Positions 17,203 to 24,369 are shown, counted from the stretch's first letter. The stretch: 45,471 nucleotides of DNA from Nocardia higoensis NBRC 100133 (GCF_000308595.1 NZ_BAGA01000051.1:1-45471); one strand, 5' to 3'. Translations and numbers: made by a program. The notes: generated from the letters alone by a model not told the origin.

Positions 17203-17370
17203 TTATTCGAACGCGGTTGGCTCGCTGTGCGCTTCCCGCACGATGCGCAGCGCGGCCCTGCACCGGGCTCGATACCGGTTGATGTAATCGCGTTGGCACT
17301 GCTTGCACGTGCCATTCGCGTATCTGTCCTGCGATCCTCGGATGAGATGACCGTTACGGCACTTATTCAC
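17203..17370 (-). CDS. 55-aa zinc-finger protein (CxxxH-CxxC)
   Basis: Short gene starting at GTG 17370 with AAGGA upstream. Ligands are Cys4, His8, Cys22 and Cys25: CRNGH, then TCKQCQRDYINRYRARCR. This is the compact zinc motif of many actinophage HNH-like small proteins; the rest is a basic helix. Only 24 bases separate its stop from the decoration protein ATG, so the two are co-transcribed. It is probably nucleic-acid binding; no nuclease residues are visible. Confidence 0.65.
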   Translation of the reverse strand: MNKCRNGHLIRGSQDRYANGTCKQCQRDYINRYRARCRAALRIVREAHSEPTAFE

Positions 17371-17420
17371 ATGCCTATCCTTTCGTCACTAGGGCCTAGG
17401 GATATCTGGTAAAAGAAAAT

Positions 17421-17996
17421 GCAGCCGCTACGGCTGCGTTGATAAGAGCTTTCAGCTCGTGCGGATCACCGCTTAGCGGTGTCCTAGAAGATTGGGATAG
17501 CCCGCCCACGAAACGGGCTATCCGGGTCACCCGGTACCGGGAGCACTCCCGGGAGTAGGGAGACAATCCGGGGTCTACCACCGGACCGGGCACCCTGCCC
17601 GGGCACATCAACCGGGCAGCTTCACCGTGCAGGTGAAGATTGGAAGTATTGGGACAAGCCCTATTGGCTTGTCCTACCAGGGTCGGAACTCCCTTCGGTC
17701 GTTCCTCCCTCCATGTATAGGTACCTTCGACAACTCCGGAGATTTTCAGCGTTTCCCCAGGTCGCTGAAAAACGTGTGAGGAACGTTACAGAATCTTTAT
17801 TACTCACCTGGGCTTTTGTGTGCAGCGCTACGGCGTGTCGGATTGTTCGGCATGGCATCTATGCCATTACTTCAAAACCGTGCCTCTCAGAGCAGCGCAC
17901 TACCCGTTCCCTATGTCGATGTACCCCGTACGGCTGTTAGGGCCGTACAGGGCAAGCTAGGGCACAGAATCGCTAGGCACCCTAGGAGTCAGTGAC
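17421..17996 (-). other. Stem-loop array A: 611-base gene-free region with about a dozen hairpins
   Basis: Clear stems: 17421-17427/17431-17437 (GCAGCCG), 17446-17450/17454-17458, 17467-17472/17476-17481 (CACCGC), 17495-17504/17514-17523 (GGATAGCCCG, 10 bp), 17537-17542/17547-17552, 17586-17592/17596-17602 (CCGGGCA), 17620-17626/17632-17638 (CTTCACC), 17652-17660/17666-17674 (GGACAAGCC), 17743-17751/17763-17771 (TTTTCAGCG), 17852-17858/17861-17867, 17928-17934/17942-17948 (GTACGGC) and a GAGTC/GACTC hairpin near 17986-17998. About 47% GC by hand count at 17741-17830. I see no convincing gene between 17371 and 17981. Candidates: structured RNA, replication origin, packaging or regulatory region. 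Confidence 0.8.
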
Positions 17997-19145
17997 TCCA
18001 CTGGGCACACCACCCGTGGTGGTTGCTCGGAACGGGTCCGGGTCGGATACCCGGCTGTAGTCGAGACTGGCGAACCAAGCCGTCCACTCGTCCCGCGCGG
18101 ACCGCTCACCTTCTGCGAACCCTTGTTCGTACTCAACCGCTGCCCGTAGGCGCTCACTGGCCTGCTCTGCGGCCCACTCATCACGGGCCAGCCTGTTACG
18201 CGCTTGCTCTACCGCGTAACCCTGTTTCAGCCGTTCCTTGTATCCGAGTACGCCTAGCGACTCGGCTACCCGGTCCAGATCAACGTCCAGGGCATCTATC
18301 CGGCCGTCTTCGAACCGGACGACTAGCCCGTTCTCGAAAAGCTTGGTGATGCTGTCGCCAACCGTGCGAACCCTGGTGATACCTAGCCCGGCGGCAATGT
18401 CCTTCGGTACCGCCGGACCGGTGACAGTCAGGTAAACCCATACCCACCCGGACACGGGTCCGAGTGCATTACGGGCAGATGAGAAAACATCGTGTTCTGC
18501 GCCGGTGGCGCTATTCGGTACGAATAAACTATTTCGGAGTAGTTTATTTGTTCCAGTTAGCGCCAACTGCCAATCAAGGTCAATCGAGACCTTGCGAATC
18601 TGCCGACCTTCTCCGGACAGTTCGATCAGTCCGGTATCGGCAACGGCCTTCAATGCGGCCGATGCTGTCTCTGGTTTGGTGAACCCGGCCAGCCCGGACA
18701 GGAACCGGGCGGAACAGTCGAACGAGTAAGCGCCGCGTTCAGCGGCCAGTGAAACCAACGACAACGCGGCAACGCGGACATTGTTACCGCGTTTACCGCT
18801 GGACCATTCTCCCCAGGTGAGCACGCGCCAATACAGGCAGCGTGCCCTATCTCGAATCTCGGCCGCACTGCCCGGCCGGTAGATGTCTTCCGCGAATTCC
18901 CATTGTTTCGCTAGGAGCGCGTCTAGCTTGTGCGGTGCTCGCTGGAACTCTTTCCGTTCCTGCAACATCTCGCCGTAAGGCGACGACAAGAGACGGGCGG
19001 TGAATTCGGTTTCCGTGTCGCCAGCGTCGATACACGCGAGTGCAACGATCCCGATACCGCTGGCGTTCTCGTTCCCAGGTGCTCCGAACGCACCTTCTAG
19101 CCACTGGTTCGCCCGGCGGTATTTATCGGGTAGTGCGTAGGTCAT
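17982..19145 (-). CDS. 387-aa putative replication/DNA-binding protein
   Basis: Not assigned to a named family with certainty. ATG 19145 (MTYALPDKYRRANQWLEG) overlaps the end of the 59-residue gene by 23 bases, so it is translationally coupled; an upstream in-frame ATG at 19172 is less likely. There are two winged-helix-like regions: about 130-175 (KRGNNVRVAALSLVSLAAER... FTKPETASAALKAVADTGLIEL) and about 235-280 (PKDIAAGLGITRVRTVGDSITKLFENGLVVRF). A long helical, charged C-terminal part follows (ERLKQGYAVEQARNRLARDEW). No primase or helicase motif is visible. Size, position after the integrase and tandem wHTH units resemble replication initiators of small actinobacterial elements. The hairpin array lies directly downstream. 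Confidence 0.6.
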   Translation of the reverse strand: MTYALPDKYRRANQWLEGAFGAPGNENASGIGIVALACIDAGDTETEFTARLLSSPYGEMLQERKEFQRAPHKLDALLAKQWEFAEDIYRPGSAAEIRDRARCLYWRVLTWGEWSSGKRGNNVRVAALSLVSLAAERGAYSFDCSARFLSGLAGFTKPETASAALKAVADTGLIELSGEGRQIRKVSIDLDWQLALTGTNKLLRNSLFVPNSATGAEHDVFSSARNALGPVSGWVWVYLTVTGPAVPKDIAAGLGITRVRTVGDSITKLFENGLVVRFEDGRIDALDVDLDRVAESLGVLGYKERLKQGYAVEQARNRLARDEWAAEQASERLRAAVEYEQGFAEGERSARDEWTAWFASLDYSRVSDPDPFRATTTGGVPSGVTDS

Positions 19146-19302
19146 TCTCGTTGCCCTCCAGGGCTCTATCAATCAGCTTGCGTAGCTGACTCAGCTCGGT
19201 TTCATCGAACAGCAGGAACCGGCTGGTTCCCTCCAGTGAAACCCGGAACGTCAGCCGACCGGTGCGGCTGTCCCGTTGTCTCGTGATTGTTGGTGATTTC
19301 AT
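19123..19302 (-). CDS. 59-aa small protein, candidate excisionase/regulator
   Basis: Start ATG 19302 with GGAGAG 4 nt upstream. The product begins MKSPTITRQRDSRTGRLTFRVSLEGTSRFLLFDETEL and ends in a helix (SQLRKLIDRALEGNE). Basic N-terminus, β-like middle and terminal helix are compatible with a small DNA-binding protein. Its 3' end overlaps the next gene, so it is real and coupled. Genes next to serine integrases often encode recombination directionality factors; this one has no clear similarity to a known factor, so the role is a hypothesis. Confidence 0.6.
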   Translation of the reverse strand: MKSPTITRQRDSRTGRLTFRVSLEGTSRFLLFDETELSQLRKLIDRALEGNENDLRTTR

Positions 19303-19323
19303 TCTCTCCTACTTCAATAGAAA

Positions 19324-19351
19324 CCCCGGGGTATACCGATGTACCCCGGGG
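19324..19351 (-). other. 10-bp perfect stem-loop
   Basis: CCCCGGGGTA (19324-19333) pairs with TACCCCGGGG (19342-19351) across the 8-nt loop TACCGATG. It lies between the integrase and the 59-residue gene. Confidence 0.8.
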
Positions 19352-19380
19352 AGTGTTTCGCTCGTCTACGTGGATTCTAG

Positions 19381-19400
19381 CTACCAACAAAGTTGGGTAG
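19381..19400 (-). terminator. Hairpin after the integrase gene
   Basis: CTACCAAC (19381-19388) pairs with GTTGGGTAG (19392-19400) with one bulged G and an AAA loop, 9 bases after the integrase stop. No T-run; a candidate terminator or attenuator. Confidence 0.5.
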
Positions 19401-19408
19401 CGAGAAGA

Positions 19409-20998
19409 TCAGGCATCGGGAATCCCGTATTTCTCCCGTTCCTTGCGGGCCGATGCTTCGTGGTCGGCCCTGGTCTGTTCCGGCGTGCGAGGATCGCCGA
19501 ACCGTTGGCGGATGTCTTCCGGAACGAACATGTGCACCGTGGGGGACTTGTTCGGCCCTACAGCCTCGATCCGTATACCGCTGTCGAGCAACAGCGCCCG
19601 GCGTTGCTCCGTGTTCATCCGCTGCCACGCCTCACCGTAGGTTTCGCCGAGTCCCCGGTATTCGAACCGGGCCGGTTCCGATGGGAGTTTTTCAAGCTCG
19701 CGCTTGCGCTCCACCAGACGCTTAACCCTGTCCAGGTATTCATCCTCTGAGCCCTCGTACAGCCCTAGCTCGTTTTCCCGGCGGGCCGTACTGAGTGCTA
19801 CCTCCACCCGTTCCAGCGCCTCTGTGTGGTCGCTGGCGGGTATAAATACCCGGTCCATACGTTCCACGTCTCCCACGTGGTACATGAACAACTCTTCCGC
19901 AAGTGCCGTCAACGTCTCGGCACGCATGTTCTTGTATTCGCACTTCGGTTTGCCGTGGTACGAGTTCGGGCAACGGTAGTAGGTGACGTTCCGATTCTTG
20001 TACGGCTGTCGGTACAGCGGACCCTTGCAGACGTAGCAGAACGCTACGCCGCTGAGCAGGTTGGTAGACAAGTCGCGCTGAGTCTGGCGAATCGACTTAG
20101 CGGCAAGTACCGCTTGAATCTGGTCGAATTCCTCTTTCGTCACCAGCGGTTCGGACCGCTGGAGCGGAACCCCGTCGTCGTCGGTGATCACCTCCCCCTT
20201 GTGCAGCCCGTATCCGAGCAATGCCGGTGATCCGAGAATCCGGCGGACCACCGTGGAATCCCACACACCGGAGTGCGCTTGTCCCGACCGGGTTCGATTG
20301 GCGAACCGGGACGGTATACCGGCCTCGTTCAGATCATTCGCAATCGCGTTAGCGGACCGATGCGCCAACAGTGGCGCGATCATCCGCGTACGGAGGATTT
20401 CCGCTTGTTCTGGGTCTACGACCGCGTACCAACCGGCGGTCTCGGCGACCGTGTTACCCCAGATCGTTTGACCGGCTGAGAGCTTTTCCCGCCGGTAGCC
20501 GAACGGCACCGACGCATTGTGCAGACGGCCCAGCTTCCGGGTCTTCGCCTGCGATCCAAGGTTGCGCTCGGTCGCTGCCTCTAGCTCGCCCTCCGCAACG
20601 ATCGCTAGCACGGTGGCGACCAGACGGCCCGCCCATGTGCCCAGGTCGATGGACTCCGAAGTAGAGGCCAGAGACTTGCCGTTGTCTTTCAGGAACTCCA
20701 GCAGACCCGACAACGGGATTAGTCGGCGCGATACCCGGTCGAGCCGGTACGCCACCACCACATCCCACTCATGGAGCCGTTCGGGCTTCAGCCATGCGCC
20801 GAATTCCGGCGTCTTGAACGGGTCCATACCACCCGATACGCCCAGGTCGATTGCCCAACCGACTATCCGGGCGCTGTGCATCCGTGCCCATGCTTCGATG
20901 GCCTCACGCTGGCGCTCCGCCGATGTTCCGGTGTCCTGCGCTTCACGGGACAGCCGGATACGGCCTAGGACTCTCTTACCTACGTGCTCGTTACTCAC
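19409..20998 (-). CDS. int: Large serine integrase
   Basis: Site-specific recombinase of the phage/ICE large serine family, 529 residues from GTG 20998 (VSNEHVGKRVLG). The catalytic Ser is residue 17 in GRIRLSREAQ, followed by TSAERQREAIEAW and YRLDRVSRR (84-92) of the catalytic domain. The recombinase domain contains LHNASVPFGYRR (159-170) and the RRILGSPALLGYGLHKG block (252-268). A zinc ribbon has Cys321/Cys324 and Cys343/Cys353. A C-terminal coiled-coil region (about 400-450) follows, typical of the directionality-controlling motif. It lies 42 bases inside the right attachment site, as is usual. It should act on the ATC-core att sites described here. Confidence 0.96.
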   Translation of the reverse strand: MSNEHVGKRVLGRIRLSREAQDTGTSAERQREAIEAWARMHSARIVGWAIDLGVSGGMDPFKTPEFGAWLKPERLHEWDVVVAYRLDRVSRRLIPLSGLLEFLKDNGKSLASTSESIDLGTWAGRLVATVLAIVAEGELEAATERNLGSQAKTRKLGRLHNASVPFGYRREKLSAGQTIWGNTVAETAGWYAVVDPEQAEILRTRMIAPLLAHRSANAIANDLNEAGIPSRFANRTRSGQAHSGVWDSTVVRRILGSPALLGYGLHKGEVITDDDGVPLQRSEPLVTKEEFDQIQAVLAAKSIRQTQRDLSTNLLSGVAFCYVCKGPLYRQPYKNRNVTYYRCPNSYHGKPKCEYKNMRAETLTALAEELFMYHVGDVERMDRVFIPASDHTEALERVEVALSTARRENELGLYEGSEDEYLDRVKRLVERKRELEKLPSEPARFEYRGLGETYGEAWQRMNTEQRRALLLDSGIRIEAVGPNKSPTVHMFVPEDIRQRFGDPRTPEQTRADHEASARKEREKYGIPDA

Positions 20999-21013
20999 CC
21001 GGCCATGATGACC

Positions 21014-21042
21014 GATGTTGTACAAGTACGGCAACGGAGATC
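21014..21042. other. attR: element-side arm and core
   Basis: GATGTTGTA (21014-21022), then 17 bases to the core ATC (21040-21042), then chromosomal polymerase-gene sequence. Joined to the left end it gives a symmetric attP of about 54 bp with 9-bp perfect outer arms and further scattered matches inside. Confidence 0.8.
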
Positions 21043-21389
21043 TGAACGGCCCACGCGACCTCGGCGAGCTCCCGGACACACAGTTCGTCGGCATGGCGGC
21101 CGTAGCGCGGGAACGAGACCCGCACGGTGTTCACCCAGTCCGGCGCGCCCGCGGGCAGCCGCTTCTGGTGGACCTTGTCGCCTGCCAGCCCTTTCGGGAA
21201 GCGGTGCAGCATGCACGGTCGCTCCCGCAGCGCGTTGACGATGCCGTCGCCGACGCTCAGGTAGTACTGCACCAGGTCGAGCTTGGTCGCCCCGGTCTCC
21301 GGGAAGTAGACCCGGTCCGGATTCGAGATGCGTACACGATGGGCGCCGACGTCGAGTTCCACCGCCGGGGCCGCCGACTTACCGGCCAT
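21040..21389 (-). pseudogene. LigD-type polymerase, N-terminal fragment (split by element)
   Basis: The first ~116 residues of the interrupted gene: HRVRISNPDRVYFPETGATKLDLVQYYLSVGD, PCMLHRFPKGLAGDKVHQKR and ELCVRELAEVAWAVQ, all standard for the LigD polymerase domain N-terminus. The frame then runs into the element and stops after 15 foreign codons. The catalytic Asp residues are in the other half (12855-13476), so this fragment cannot be active. Joining across the ATC core gives AWAVQ-MSTVEFHPWN, which reads as an uninterrupted family sequence. The gene is a stand-alone polymerase domain; no Ku or ligase gene is in the window. Confidence 0.92.
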
Positions 21390-21548
21390 TCTGGGACCCT
21401 AGCGCTCGGACTCGGTACGGGCGGGTGATCGGCGCGCCGGTATCGGGCCGGCGGATGGGTCGGCTCGGCACGCACGGTGTCCACCAGGACACACGCGTGC
21501 CCCCGAACACCGGTTTCGTCGCGCTGCCTCGGCTGGTATTCATAGGGC

Positions 21549-21800
21549 ATGAGCAAGGCTGCGCAGGTCACGGTGACCCTGGATCCGCAGGTCGCCGCGT
21601 GGGCGCGGGCGGCTGCCGAACGGCAGGATCGCAGCCTGTCCGAGGTCGTCAACGCCGCGCTGCGCACGGCACTCGTGCACGACAGTCTGTCCGAACTGCC
21701 GGTCGACGAGGAAGCCGAGCAGGCCGCCGCGCGCGCGGAGGTCGACATCGCCGAACAGGCGGCTGCCGACGCCAGGCGGCGTTCGCGCGGGGCCGCATGA
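21549..21800 (+). CDS. RHH-type antitoxin
   Basis: 83 residues. The N-terminal ribbon-helix-helix pattern is QVTVTLDPQVAAWARAAAERQDRSLSEVVNAALRTAL. A disordered acidic/Ala-rich tail (VDEEAEQAAARAEVDIAEQ) follows and probably wraps the toxin. It overlaps the downstream MazF-like gene by four bases (ATGA), the hallmark layout of a type II toxin-antitoxin operon, and probably autorepresses the operon. It lies 160 bases from the interrupted polymerase gene and outside the mobile element by the att mapping. Confidence 0.82.
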   Translation: MSKAAQVTVTLDPQVAAWARAAAERQDRSLSEVVNAALRTALVHDSLSELPVDEEAEQAAARAEVDIAEQAAADARRRSRGAA

Positions 21801-22105
21801 AACGCGGCGAGATCTGGACCTATACCCCGGCACTCAGCGACGGCACACCACTGCCGCGCCGCAGCACCGTGGTGCTGGTCTCCGACCCGGCGGTCATCAT
21901 CTCGCCGTATCGGTGGGTGCACGTAGTACCGGTGGTGGAGAACGATCCGGGCCACGTGCTCGGCGTCTACACCGATTACGGCTGGGTGGACGCGCTCGAA
22001 CTCCACCGCGCCTACCGGCCGTGGCTGAGCGCCCACGTCGGCAGGCTCACCGCCGAGGAGGCCGAAGCGCTCGACGCCGGCCTCCGGGCCACGCTCAGCC
22101 TCTAG
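21797..22105 (+). CDS. MazF/PemK-like toxin
   Basis: 102 residues beginning MKRGEIWTYTP, with RRSTVVLVSDPAVI and WVHVVPVV, the β-barrel pattern of MazF/CcdB-type ribonuclease toxins. The later part (DYGWVDALELHRAYRPWLSAHVGRLTAEEAEALDAGLRATL) matches the conserved C-terminal helix. ATG is contained in the ATGA overlap with the antitoxin. Expected to cleave mRNA or rRNA when free of antitoxin; cleavage specificity cannot be read from sequence. Confidence 0.82.
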   Translation: MKRGEIWTYTPALSDGTPLPRRSTVVLVSDPAVIISPYRWVHVVPVVENDPGHVLGVYTDYGWVDALELHRAYRPWLSAHVGRLTAEEAEALDAGLRATLSL

Positions 22106-22155
22106 CGACGCGGCGCGCACGCCTCGGAAGCAGCGCACTCGCCGCAGCGCGGGAG

Positions 22156-24288
22156 TCACGTCACGCTCGCCAGCGCGAACGGCAGCACCGCCTCGGCCCC
22201 CGCCCGGCGCAGGGCGTGCGCGGCGACGGTGAAGGTCCAGCCCGTGTCGGTCAGGGCATCCACCAGCAGGATCGGTCCGTCGAGGCCGGACAGGTCGGGA
22301 ACCTCCCACGAGTCGTACAAACCGGCGACACGGTGCGCGGAGTTCGCCGCCGAGACCGGGGGGCGATCCGGCCGCAGCGGCATGGCGCCGAGCGGCCGCA
22401 ACCGGCCCACCTCGGCGAGACGCGCGGCAAGACTCTGCGTCAGGATCGGGTGGCGCTCGGACCGCAGGGCCAGCACCGAGGTCGGGCGCATCGCCCAATC
22501 CCATTCGCGGAGAACGGCGACGCACGCGTCGAAGACCGCGTCGGGCACCGGCCCGTCCGGTCCGTCCAACAGTGCGCGCAGGCGCTGACCCCAGCCCAGA
22601 TCGGTGAGCCTGCCGACCACGCGCCCGGTCTCCGCGCCCGCGGTGATCTTCCCCGACAGCGACACGCCCAGCTTCGCCATTCCGGTGGGCCATTGCTTGC
22701 GCGGGGCCAGGTCGATGCCGGGCCGGTCCAGCCGGGCGCGCGTGGCGGCGACGGCCTCGGCGTCCAGGGAGAGATCGGGCCGTTCCCCGGTGCAGTTGTC
22801 ACACCGGCCGCAGCCCGGCACCTGGCCGTCCAGAGCGGGCAGGCTCGGGTCGTCGAGCTGGCGGCGCAAGAAGTTCATCCGGCATCCGGTGGTGCGCTGA
22901 TAGTCCAGCATCGCCTGCTGCTCTACCTCGCGGGCCGCGGCCAACCGCTCGTAGCGGGGCGCGTCGTACTCCCACGGCTGCCCGGTGGCCAGCCAGCCGC
23001 CGCGCACCCGGCGTACCGCCCCGTCCACGTCGAGCACCTTCAGCACCATCTCCAGCCGTGACCGGTTCAACTCCACCATCGGCTCCAGCGCGACCGTCGA
23101 CATCGGCCGGTCGTGATCGAGCGCGTCGAGCACGCTGCGCACGATGTGCTCGCGTGGGAAGGCCACCGAGGCGAAGTAGCTCCAGATCCTCGCGTCCTCG
23201 GGGCCGGGAAGCAGCACGACCTCGGCGCGCTCGGTGCCGCGGCCGGCGCGCCCGACCTGCTGGTAGTAGGCGATAGGGGAGGAGGGCGCGCCCACATGCA
23301 CCACGAACCCCAGATCGGGCTTGTCGAAGCCCATGCCCAGTGCCGAGGTGGCGACCAGCGCCTTGACCTCGTTGCGCAGCAGGGCGTTCTCCAGCACCTC
23401 CCGTTCGGCGGGGTCGGTCTGACCGGTATAGGCGGCCACGTGGTGGCCGTTCGAGTTCAGCACGTCGGCGAGGTCGTGCGCGGCGGCCACGGTGAGGGTG
23501 TAGATGATGCCGGAGCCGGGCAGCTGGTGCAGCCGGCCGCTCAGCCAGGCGGTGCGCTGTACCGCGTCGTCGAAGGAGACCACCGACAGATGCAGCGACT
23601 CCCGGTCCAGGCTGCCGCGCAGCACCAGGGTGTCGGTGCCGATCTGGGTCGCGACATCGGTGACCACCCGGTCGTTGGCGGTAGCGGTGGTGGCGAGCAC
23701 GGGTACGTCGGAGCCGAGGTCGGCGATGAGGGTGCGGATCCGGCGGTAATCCGGCCGGAAGTCGTGGCCCCAGTCCGAGACGCAGTGCGCCTCGTCGATC
23801 ACCACGAGACCGGCGTCGGCGGCCAGCCGGGGCAGCACCTGATCGCGGAAGTCGGGATTGTTCAATCGCTCCGGGCTCACCAGCAGCACGTCGATCTCGC
23901 CCCGGGCGACCCGTTCGTGGATCTCGTCCCATTCGGTGACATTGCCGGAGTTGATGGTGGCGGCCACGACCCCGGCCCGCTCGGCCGCGGACACCTGGTT
24001 ACGCATCAACGCCAGCAGCGGCGAGACGATCACCGTCGGGCCGCGCCCGGCCCTGCGCAGCAGCTTCGCGGAGATGAAGTACACCGCCGATTTGCCCCAG
24101 CCGGTGCGCTGCACCACCAGTGCCCGCTGCCGTCGCACGACCAGCGCTTCGATGGCGGTCCACTGGTCCTCCCGCAATCGCGCGCCCGCCCCGGCGAGCT
24201 CGCGGAGCAGCTCCTCGGCCCGCTCGCGCAGGTCGGGTGCGGTGAGGTCGATCGCCGGACTTCCGCTCGCCGTGGTCACGAACCCCAT
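22156..24288 (-). CDS. recQ: RecQ-family helicase with phosphoribosyltransferase-like tail
   Basis: 3'-5' superfamily-2 DNA helicase of about 710 residues. Motif I is QRTGWGKSAVYF, the DEAH box VVIDEAHCVSDWGHDFRPDYRRI, motif III ATTATAN, and motif VI VGRAGRGTERAE. A RecQ zinc site ends in CRMNF...GCGRCDNC. The ~170 residues after it are not the usual winged-helix/HRDC: they end ILLVDALTDTGWTF...ALRRAGA, like the PRPP-binding loop of ComF-type phosphoribosyltransferases but with the second Asp replaced. ATG 24288 chosen (MGFVTTASG); a GTG 12 nt downstream is possible. Likely role: DNA repair. Confidence 0.88.
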   Translation of the reverse strand: MGFVTTASGSPAIDLTAPDLRERAEELLRELAGAGARLREDQWTAIEALVVRRQRALVVQRTGWGKSAVYFISAKLLRRAGRGPTVIVSPLLALMRNQVSAAERAGVVAATINSGNVTEWDEIHERVARGEIDVLLVSPERLNNPDFRDQVLPRLAADAGLVVIDEAHCVSDWGHDFRPDYRRIRTLIADLGSDVPVLATTATANDRVVTDVATQIGTDTLVLRGSLDRESLHLSVVSFDDAVQRTAWLSGRLHQLPGSGIIYTLTVAAAHDLADVLNSNGHHVAAYTGQTDPAEREVLENALLRNEVKALVATSALGMGFDKPDLGFVVHVGAPSSPIAYYQQVGRAGRGTERAEVVLLPGPEDARIWSYFASVAFPREHIVRSVLDALDHDRPMSTVALEPMVELNRSRLEMVLKVLDVDGAVRRVRGGWLATGQPWEYDAPRYERLAAAREVEQQAMLDYQRTTGCRMNFLRRQLDDPSLPALDGQVPGCGRCDNCTGERPDLSLDAEAVAATRARLDRPGIDLAPRKQWPTGMAKLGVSLSGKITAGAETGRVVGRLTDLGWGQRLRALLDGPDGPVPDAVFDACVAVLREWDWAMRPTSVLALRSERHPILTQSLAARLAEVGRLRPLGAMPLRPDRPPVSAANSAHRVAGLYDSWEVPDLSGLDGPILLVDALTDTGWTFTVAAHALRRAGAEAVLPFALASVT

Positions 24289-24369
24289 CGTGCCCCACCC
24301 GACCGACAGCGGACAGCCCGGCGACCGGCCGGATGTGGAAACCGGGCACTCCACATCCGGCCGGGCCGG

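Larger units (their letters stand above)
13474..21042. mobile_element. 7.57 kb integrative element, satellite-like, serine integrase
   Basis: Both ends carry ATC (13474-13476 and 21040-21042) where the interrupted polymerase gene is cut. The joined internal ends form an inverted-repeat attP with TACAACATC/GATGTTGTA at its outer edges. Contents from right to left on the minus strand: serine integrase, 59-residue protein, 387-residue protein, hairpin array, zinc protein, head decoration protein, 76- and 50-residue proteins, zinc protein, hairpin array, 296- and 73-residue proteins, XRE regulator; on the plus strand a 97-residue protein and a 26-residue peptide. GC and codon use are visibly lower than in the flanks. 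Lack of packaging, capsid-shell and tail genes, together with a decoration protein, suggests a phage satellite; a reduced prophage is the alternative. Confidence 0.95.

Noticed and set aside
17396..17940. Open frames of 65-75 codons on both strands within hairpin array A
   Set aside because: Composition is not protein-like (Cys/Arg/Thr mixtures), no ribosome-binding sites, and the codons are dictated by the inverted repeats.
15739..17996. CRISPR array
   Set aside because: The repeated features are different inverted repeats; there is no constant direct repeat with spacers and no cas gene.
13474..21042. Conjugative (pSAM2-like) element
   Set aside because: No FtsK/TraB-type translocase, no tyrosine integrase and no tRNA target; the integrase is of the serine type.
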